From contig DMTJ01000439.1 in the NCBI GenBank assembly GCA_003477185.1, positions 1-9,632 of the forward strand: DNA of 9,632 bases, given 5' to 3'. Origin of the DNA: Lentisphaeria bacterium. Its GTDB lineage: Bacteria > Verrucomicrobiota > Lentisphaeria > JABSQK01 > UBA12247. The notes below the pieces were generated by a model. The model was not told the origin of the DNA and made no database searches. It saw only the letters and a program-made list of their open reading frames with translations. Both the position numbers and the translations under genes were made by a program. Shown here piece after piece: positions 1-5,022 of the stretch; the first letter of the stretch is position 1, and every line of letters begins with the position of its first letter.

Positions 1-1
1 A

Positions 2-418
2 TCTCTAAGCCAGGTACTGGGCCAGTTGCGTGCACGACGGGCGCCAATTGCAATGATGGTGGACGAGTTCGGCGGCGTGAGTGGGCTGCTGAGCACCGAG
101 GACATTATCGAAGAAATTCTGGGGGACGAGTTGCTGGACGAGTTTGACCGGCCGCCGCCGGAAATCGCCAGAATTCAGGAGGGTCATTGGCGGCTGGATG
201 GCAGGATGGCGGCGACTGAGGTTGCCGCAGCAATTCCCGGGTTTGAGCTGGGCGAGTCCAATGCCAATACAATGTCTGGACTCGTAACCGAGGGCCTGGG
301 AGCAGTTCCCGAAACTGGTGACACGTGGGCTAACGGTGAGTACCAGATCAAGGTGTTTCGGGTACGCCGGGGACGCATTTTGGAGGTGGACGTGATTCGG
401 GAGGTAACGGGTGATTGA
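2..418 (+). CDS. CNNM/CorC (HlyC)-family membrane protein, C-terminal part
   Basis: This is the 3' end of a gene that begins upstream of the window; 138 residues are visible and the reading frame is open to the left edge. The visible start is the end of a CBS domain: the stretch with MMVDEFGGVSGLLSTEDIIE matches the typical second CBS repeat of CorC/HlyC proteins (DE-GG--GL-T-ED--EE). It is followed from about residue 62 by a CorC_HlyC domain, ending in the usual VDVIRE-like strand. Members normally carry an N-terminal DUF21/CNNM transmembrane domain, here outside the window. The family includes Mg2+ and Co2+ efflux or transport-related proteins; older annotations call them hemolysins, which says little about function. 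The stop codon overlaps the start of the next gene by 8 bases, so the two are probably translated from one message. The family call is secure, the transported ion is not. Confidence 0.9.
   Translation, partial: SLSQVLGQLRARRAPIAMMVDEFGGVSGLLSTEDIIEEILGDELLDEFDRPPPEIARIQEGHWRLDGRMAATEVAAAIPGFELGESNANTMSGLVTEGLGAVPETGDTWANGEYQIKVFRVRRGRILEVDVIREVTGD
399..404 (+). promoter_or_regulatory. Ribosome binding site for the second CNNM gene
   Basis: GGGAGG lies 6 bases upstream of the GTG at 411, inside the end of the preceding gene. It supports GTG 411 as the real start and shows that the second gene can initiate within the upstream reading frame. Confidence 0.65.
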
Positions 419-1448
419 GGCATGCGCCATCTTCTTCCTTCTTGCGCTGATCGCCTCGGCGCTATTCAGCGGCTTTGAGAATGGCATGATTCAGGTCCGG
501 CAGGCGCGCCTAGATCACGCCGTCTCTGACGGCATGCCGGCAGCCAAGCATATGAAGTTCTTTCTGGATAACCCGGCTAAGATGCTCGGCTGCATCCTGC
601 TGGGCAACGTCTTGGCAAACGTGCTGGCGGCGGTCTTCTTTGATAATCTGATTCAAGCCGCGGCCGGAGCCTGGCTGCTGGAGGAAGCGAGCAAGGTCAT
701 GACGCGGGACCAGGCAATCGCCGCGATCTCGTTGCTCACCACCGTGCTGCTGACACTGGTGATGTTGGTATTCGGGGAAGTGACACCCAAAGTCTGGTTT
801 CGGCAGCAGCCGTTCAATCGCTGTCGCCTGGCCGTGTGGCCGATCTACCTATTCTTTCGCTGCACTGGCCGAGCGGTCCAGCTGCTGTCGCACATCACGC
901 TGTTTATCCAACGTCGCCTGCTGCACGATGAGAACGAAAGAGAACTCCCGGCCAGCCAAATGCGCGAAGAACTGCGTCATATGCTGTTAGAAAGTGAGGA
1001 GGCCGGACTGGTGGATTCTGATGTCAGAAACATGGTGCTGACCGCGCTCGACCTGCCAAACCGCGGAGCACGCTCGATCATGGTGGCGCGCGATGACGTG
1101 CTGACCGTCGATGAGAAGGCGACACTGGCCCGTGCGGCCAAGGTCGCGATTAAGCGTAAATGCGCTCGACTTCCGGTGCAGAATCAGGCTGGCGAGTGGA
1201 TCGGCGTTTTCTCCCTATATGACGCACTCTTTCGGGTGGCACGAGAGCGCTGGAGTGAGGAGGCCGTGGTCACCTGGATGCGACCTTTGCATACCATTGA
1301 TGGGCAAACGCGGCTGCGCGATGTGCTCCATGCAGCCAACGCAGAACGCAGTCCATTGTTGGTCGTCGTGGATGGCGAGGGAGGGCAGATCGGGATAGTG
1401 ACGACCCACGATGTGACTTCAACTCTGTTTGCAAACCTCGCAAACTGA
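411..1448 (+). CDS. CNNM (DUF21) transmembrane protein with CBS pair, no CorC_HlyC domain
   Basis: A 345-residue membrane protein of the CNNM/DUF21 family. Hydrophobic segments lie at about residues 5-23, 57-80, 101-121 and 137-158. Family marks are the SGFENG stretch after the first segment (usually SG-E-A), the GEVTPK motif at 122-127, and the acidic LLESEEAGLVDSDVRNMVL helix linking membrane and CBS parts. Residues of about 205-345 form two CBS repeats, which in related proteins bind adenine nucleotides and gate transport. Unlike its upstream neighbour, the protein stops right after the CBS pair, so it lacks a CorC_HlyC domain. Such proteins are thought to export or balance Mg2+ in the inner membrane. 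GTG 411 is preferred because of the GGGAGG upstream and the hydrophobic start directly after it. The 8-base overlap with the upstream paralogue suggests coexpression and perhaps a heterodimer (inference). Confidence 0.88.
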   Translation: MIEACAIFFLLALIASALFSGFENGMIQVRQARLDHAVSDGMPAAKHMKFFLDNPAKMLGCILLGNVLANVLAAVFFDNLIQAAAGAWLLEEASKVMTRDQAIAAISLLTTVLLTLVMLVFGEVTPKVWFRQQPFNRCRLAVWPIYLFFRCTGRAVQLLSHITLFIQRRLLHDENERELPASQMREELRHMLLESEEAGLVDSDVRNMVLTALDLPNRGARSIMVARDDVLTVDEKATLARAAKVAIKRKCARLPVQNQAGEWIGVFSLYDALFRVARERWSEEAVVTWMRPLHTIDGQTRLRDVLHAANAERSPLLVVVDGEGGQIGIVTTHDVTSTLFANLAN

Positions 1449-1462
1449 TCGCCGGGCATGAA

Positions 1463-1515
1463 TGGACTGTGGCGAGTTCATACCGTATAGTGAACGCTTG
1501 GCTGCTAGTTGGAGG
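1463..1515 (+). promoter_or_regulatory. Candidate sigma70-type promoter and RBS for hpt
   Basis: The 72-base gap between the CNNM gene and hpt holds TGGACT (1463-1468, four of six matches to TTGACA), a 17-base spacer and TATAGT (1486-1491, five of six matches to TATAAT). GGAGG follows at 1511-1515, 5 bases before the GTG start. The box match is by eye only. It suggests that hpt and the two signalling genes can be transcribed apart from the CNNM pair. Confidence 0.4.
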
Positions 1516-1520
1516 CATAA

Positions 1521-2066
1521 GTGCTGGACGATATCGACGAAGAACTGATTTCTGTAGAGCAGATTGCGCAACGCGTAGCTGAACTCGGTGCGCGGATTAG
1601 CGATGATTATAGGGAGCGACACCTTACAATCATCATCGTTTCAAACGGTGCCGTGATATTCGGCGCGGATCTTGTGCGCCAAATTACGATCCCACTTCAG
1701 CTCGATACGATCTCTGCATCGTCCTATTCCGGCACGGTATCGCGCGAAAACCTGGACATACGCTCGCGGTGCAAGCTGGATGTGCGAGGCCGAGACGTGG
1801 TGATCGTGGACGACATTCTGGACACCGGTGTCACGCTGGAGAACTTGGTGCAGGCCGTGCGGGATCAAGGTGCACACGACGTCAAAACCTGTGTCCTGCT
1901 TGATAAGCAGCATGATCAAGAGCGAGGGCTCGAAGCGGATTACGCTGGCTTTCACATTCGTGACGAATGGGTCGTGGGCTACGGCCTCGACTACAACGAG
2001 CGGTACCGCCACTTAGGCTTTGTTGGCGTCCTTTCCCCAGCCTGTTACGCGACGCCTGAAGCCTGA
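1521..2066 (+). CDS. hpt: Hypoxanthine phosphoribosyltransferase
   Basis: A 181-residue type I phosphoribosyltransferase of the usual HPRT length. It transfers phosphoribose from PRPP to hypoxanthine (often also guanine), giving IMP or GMP in purine salvage; cytoplasmic. The PRPP-binding signature is VVIVDDILDTGVT at residues 93-105. The flexible-loop Ser-Tyr is S68-Y69, the purine-contact Lys is K129, and the C-terminal WVVGYGLDYNERYRHL corresponds to the conserved purine-stacking and metal-binding end (W150, D157). The first active-site loop reads SNGA where many enzymes have LKG(S/A). GTG 1521 is chosen because GGAGG lies 5 bases upstream. Only 4 bases separate its stop from the following histidine kinase gene, so it probably shares a transcript with the signalling pair. 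The family call is firm; hypoxanthine versus guanine preference cannot be read from the sequence. Confidence 0.93.
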   Translation: MLDDIDEELISVEQIAQRVAELGARISDDYRERHLTIIIVSNGAVIFGADLVRQITIPLQLDTISASSYSGTVSRENLDIRSRCKLDVRGRDVVIVDDILDTGVTLENLVQAVRDQGAHDVKTCVLLDKQHDQERGLEADYAGFHIRDEWVVGYGLDYNERYRHLGFVGVLSPACYATPEA

Positions 2067-2070
2067 ACAT

Positions 2071-2910
2071 ATGAGCGCGCGACCAGACTCTGAGCAATTC
2101 GAGGAGGTTCGGTCGGCGAACATTGTTCAGCTGAATGCGAACGCCTTTCATAATATCGGAAATGTTGCGACGATCGCAAAACTGACGATCGATAGCTTGC
2201 GAGAGACAACGGATACCGAGGCCCTTGATTACATGCTCTCGGATCTGCTGCCAGCACTACGGGCCGCAGCAACCGGCGAGTCTGACACCCCAGCCAGCGA
2301 TTACGTGCAGGCTCTGGCAGAGCTTCTCGAACATCAACAGACAGCGCTGATGCGGCAAAACCAGCTGCTCGGCGCACTCGACACCAAGCTCCGGCACATC
2401 GGCGATATCATCGACGTCCAGCGCCGCATGGCTTCTGGCGATGGCAATCCGCACCTCACGTCAATTCCAGCAGTTCTCGCGGATTGTACACGCATGATTA
2501 CGGAGTCCGCAACGCGCCGCGGCGTGAACATCCACACAGACTTCGCGGACACGCCCTGCGTGATGGTGGATGCCGCGCAGATTACACAGGTTGTGCTGAA
2601 TTTGCTGAAGAATGGGATGGAAGCGATGGAAGGTGCTCCCGGCAAGAAAAGCCTCATAGCCAAGGCGTTTTCTGAGCGGGGCCAGGCTATCTGCCAGATC
2701 ATGGATAGCGGTGCAGGACTGAGGGAGAATCAGTGTGAACAGATCTTTGCCGCAGGGTACTCCACAAAGCCGAGCCACAGCCATGGGGGCCTAGGGTTGT
2801 ACTACTGCCGGCTAACGATTGAGCAGTACAGAGGAAAGATTTTTGCCATTCCTCGCGAAGGCGGCGGAATCATCGTTCAGTTTGAACTGCCTGCCGTGGA
2901 GAACGCATGA
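2071..2910 (+). CDS. Small soluble histidine kinase with HNIGN-type H-box, no sensor domain
   Basis: A 279-residue sensor-kinase core. The probable phospho-acceptor is H27 in the stretch AFHNIGNVATI, an H-box of the H-N-x-G-N kind rather than the common H-E-x-x-x-P. Two long helices follow (about 17-120), then a HATPase_c domain: N-box with N177 and N181, G1 box DSGAGL at 212-217, F-box around F226 with STK at 231-233, and G2 box HGGLGL at 238-243. There is no signal peptide, membrane segment, PAS or GAF domain, so input must come from a partner protein or from the first 20 residues. ATG 2071 is chosen: it sits 4 bases after the hpt stop. The frame stays open upstream, and TTG 2020 would overlap hpt; neither start has a clear Shine-Dalgarno. 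The 3' end overlaps the next gene by ATGA, which makes the receiver protein the likely partner. Confidence 0.85.
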   Translation: MSARPDSEQFEEVRSANIVQLNANAFHNIGNVATIAKLTIDSLRETTDTEALDYMLSDLLPALRAAATGESDTPASDYVQALAELLEHQQTALMRQNQLLGALDTKLRHIGDIIDVQRRMASGDGNPHLTSIPAVLADCTRMITESATRRGVNIHTDFADTPCVMVDAAQITQVVLNLLKNGMEAMEGAPGKKSLIAKAFSERGQAICQIMDSGAGLRENQCEQIFAAGYSTKPSHSHGGLGLYYCRLTIEQYRGKIFAIPREGGGIIVQFELPAVENA

Positions 2911-4511
2911 AGGCCAACCGGCGAATATTAATTGTCGATGATCAGGAAGACCTGCGCCTGCAGGTCGCTCGGTTGCTGCGCAAAGAAAAAAGTAGCGAAG
3001 CGAGACCGCTGCTAGATCAGATTCGCAAGCGATTCGCGCGCAATCATGCACCCGCCGCAGAAGCTCCTGGAATCCAGTATGATGTGGAAACGGTGGGCGA
3101 AGGCCAGCTGGCTTTTGAACAGGTCAAGGAGTCCACCGATGCTGGCAATCCATTTGCCGTCTTGTTTTTGGACATGCGCATGCCGGGCTGGGATGGTTTG
3201 CGAACTGCGCAGAACATTCGCGCCGTGGATAAGGACATCGAGATCGTAATCATGACGGCCTACGCGGACTACAATCAGGAAGAGCTAGTGCAGCAGATTG
3301 GGGTCGCAGAGAAGCTGCTGTACCTCAAAAAGCCATTTCAGCCTGAGGAGATTCGCCAGCTTGCCCGCGCACTGACCGAGAAATGGAATCTCACCCAGCG
3401 TGAACGCGAACGGTTGCTACTCACAAACCGGCTGATGAATGAAAGCACGGCACTGACACGCGGTGTGCAGAGGAACCTCGGTGAGACAGCGCGAGCGATT
3501 CTGGGTGCGTTTGTCTCCTTTTTGGATGCAGATCTAGGGATTGTGGCCAGGACGCTGCATGGTGAACTTGAAGTATGCGCAATCACCCATCCCGCACAGC
3601 AAGGCGCGCTGGTTGAGCGGATTTCTGCAGTAGGTATGCCGGAGCGCAGACGGACGGATGACACGGCGCAGACCGCCTATTTCCCGATTCGGTTCGAAGA
3701 TTTTGAAGGCTTCATCTACCTCGAAGGGAAAGGCATCTCGTTCGACTTTGAGCAGCTAGAACCGTTTCTGGATATTCTATCCGAGACGGCGCGAGAAGTA
3801 CTCAAGAATATGTTCCTCCTGCAACAGCATTCTCGTGAGAAGCGTTTGGCCGTTCTGGGCACTGCGATGCAACGCATCGCTGGAGTCATGAGCTCGGAAC
3901 TGGAGCAGCTCAAGGAAGTGGGGAATTCTGTGCGCACAGCAGGCACGAAGAAAGTCCCGGAGCTCTGCGACAAGCTGGATCGCTCCATTCTGCGTCTGGA
4001 GCAACTTAGTAAGAATATTTCACGGTTTAACAAGAGTGGAACGCAGGAATTAAACCGGCGGTCCATTCGCGTCCATGATCTAGTCCAGGCAGCATTCGAG
4101 TCCTGCCGCGAGCGGCTCGAGGAATTCTCGATCGACATGCATATCCAAGAAGGGCATGACCTTAAAATCGAGGGAGATCACGAGGTGCTTGAATTTAGTA
4201 TTGCTAGACTGATCGAGAACAGCATAAACGCGTTACGCACGCAGCCTGTGGGCTCAGAACGCCGGATAGTGGCGCACTGTGAGCGCGTCGGAAAAAACGC
4301 GAAAATTACGCTGACAGATACGGGATCGGGCATTGCAGATGAAATTAGGGACCGGCTTTTTGATCCGTTCCAAGCCAGCGGAGACGGCTTAGGCCTGGGG
4401 ACGACGATTGCCAATCAGGCCATCTCCCAACACGGCGGGTGCGTCCGCGCCGAGAGCGCGGATCAGGGCGCTAAGTTTGTGGTATTACTGCCACTTTTAA
4501 CCCCTGAGTGA
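2907..4511 (+). CDS. Receiver domain fused to GAF-like region and HATPase; probable pseudokinase hybrid
   Basis: A 534-residue soluble signalling protein. Residues about 6-160 form a receiver domain: acidic pair D11-D12, phospho-acceptor D89 in FLDMRMPGWDG, T117 in IMTAYAD, and K142 in KKPF. The stretch from D89 through KKPF to ALTEKWNL resembles a known class of large hybrid regulators. About 30 extra residues (roughly 27-56) lie between the first helix and second strand. Residues about 175-305 look like a weak GAF-type sensory region. A dimerisation helix follows (RLAVLG at 313-318), but the position of the phospho-acceptor His is G326 (RIAGVMSS instead of xIAHE). The HATPase has N438, DTGSGI at 471-476, LFDPF at 484-488 and GDGLGLG at 492-498; the first N-box Asn is replaced by R434. 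GGAG lies 5 bases before ATG 2907, which overlaps the upstream kinase stop. The protein can probably bind ATP and receive phosphate on D89; autophosphorylation at the normal site looks impossible. Confidence 0.85.
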   Translation: MKANRRILIVDDQEDLRLQVARLLRKEKSSEARPLLDQIRKRFARNHAPAAEAPGIQYDVETVGEGQLAFEQVKESTDAGNPFAVLFLDMRMPGWDGLRTAQNIRAVDKDIEIVIMTAYADYNQEELVQQIGVAEKLLYLKKPFQPEEIRQLARALTEKWNLTQRERERLLLTNRLMNESTALTRGVQRNLGETARAILGAFVSFLDADLGIVARTLHGELEVCAITHPAQQGALVERISAVGMPERRRTDDTAQTAYFPIRFEDFEGFIYLEGKGISFDFEQLEPFLDILSETAREVLKNMFLLQQHSREKRLAVLGTAMQRIAGVMSSELEQLKEVGNSVRTAGTKKVPELCDKLDRSILRLEQLSKNISRFNKSGTQELNRRSIRVHDLVQAAFESCRERLEEFSIDMHIQEGHDLKIEGDHEVLEFSIARLIENSINALRTQPVGSERRIVAHCERVGKNAKITLTDTGSGIADEIRDRLFDPFQASGDGLGLGTTIANQAISQHGGCVRAESADQGAKFVVLLPLLTPE

Positions 4512-4535
4512 AAGTCTTTCCTAGATGATTTCAGG
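4512..4535. other. Short convergent intergenic gap
   Basis: These 24 bases separate the plus-strand hybrid kinase stop from the displaced 3' end of the minus-strand peroxidase. No convincing GC-rich hairpin with a following T-run is seen for either direction, so termination may be Rho-dependent or lie inside the opposing genes. Confidence 0.5.
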
Positions 4536-4607
4536 CTAACAGCTGAGTGCCTGCTCCACTGCCGTCACAATCTTATGATGTGTGGGACGGCGCGGCGTGC
4601 GAAAACG
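4536..4607 (-). pseudogene. Out-of-frame C-terminal tail of glutathione peroxidase
   Basis: Directly downstream of the peroxidase catalytic region, in the other minus frame, this stretch encodes RFRTPRRPTHHKIVTAVEQA and three more residues, followed by a TAG at 4538-4536. That is the tail expected for a glutathione peroxidase: an R-F-x-P-like strand after WNFxKFL, then a final helix. Extending the frame a few codons upstream gives LVQRF, which fits the family even better. It is therefore best read as the original C-terminus, separated by an indel at about 4608-4617. The net change is one extra base or a loss of two modulo three; the family spacing favours a small deletion of about 5 to 8 bases. 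Confidence 0.75.
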
Positions 4608-5016
4608 CTGCACTAGCGCGACCCAGGAGAAATTTCTCAAAGTTCCACAGAATTCGCCGCGGGAATCCGGCGTTCGCAGCACTGGTCAGGTAGTGGAAAA
4701 GTGGTGCCTGCTGGTGGCTCGGCTCTACTGACACCTTCGCGAATACCGGAAGGCTCACGCCATAAGCTGCGCTGCAATACGACTGGATCTCGGCGTTGGT
4801 GCCCAGTTCTTGCTTATGAAAGTCGTTTGAAGGAAATGCGAGAACCGCAAAATCATGGTCCTGCCAGCGTGCCGCCAGATCGGAGAGATCCGCGTACTGC
4901 GGGGTAAATCCGCACTTATTGGCTGTGTTTACGATGAGCAGCACGCTCCGGCGATAGGCAGAGAGATTGCTGGCTTGGCCACTGGCGGTCTCGACGGGAA
5001 TCTGGTACAGGTCCAC
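4573..5016 (-). CDS. Glutathione peroxidase family protein, C-terminus altered by frameshift
   Basis: A 147-residue thioredoxin-fold peroxidase that in intact form reduces hydrogen or organic peroxides using thiols (in bacteria often thioredoxin rather than glutathione). The peroxidatic Cys is C35 in VNTANKCGFTPQY. The other active-site residues are visible: Q69 in FPSNDFHKQE, and W124-N125 in WNFEKFL. The usual FPCN Cys is replaced by Ser; C81 might resolve the disulfide. After LLGR the frame runs into ASAAFSHAAPSHTS, which is unlike the family, and stops at 4573, while the expected tail is found in the neighbouring frame down to 4536. The start is GTG 5016, fitting the usual family N-terminus; it lies 6 bases after the kinase stop and in the same frame. 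Fourth gene of the nrdR operon. It may be a recent pseudogene, a sequencing error, or still active with a shortened tail. Confidence 0.82.
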   Translation of the reverse strand: MDLYQIPVETASGQASNLSAYRRSVLLIVNTANKCGFTPQYADLSDLAARWQDHDFAVLAFPSNDFHKQELGTNAEIQSYCSAAYGVSLPVFAKVSVEPSHQQAPLFHYLTSAANAGFPRRILWNFEKFLLGRASAAFSHAAPSHTS

Positions 5017-5022
5017 GGGAGA

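Noticed and set aside
5..487. A 160-codon minus-strand open frame opposite the CNNM genes.
   Set aside because: It is a shadow of two overlapping genes whose CBS, CorC_HlyC and DUF21 motifs are clear on the plus strand.
2000..2009. The perfect palindrome GCGGTACCGC.
   Set aside because: It lies inside the conserved C-terminal coding part of hpt (ERYRHL) and is short enough to be chance.
2169..2191. A direct repeat of GACGATCG spaced by 15 bases.
   Set aside because: It falls within the dimerisation-helix coding region of the small kinase, is only 8 bases long, and shows no further copies nearby.
4510..4520. GAAAG-T-CTTTC as a terminator hairpin at the end of the hybrid kinase gene.
   Set aside because: The one-base spacer cannot form a loop, the arms are AT-rich, and no T-run follows.
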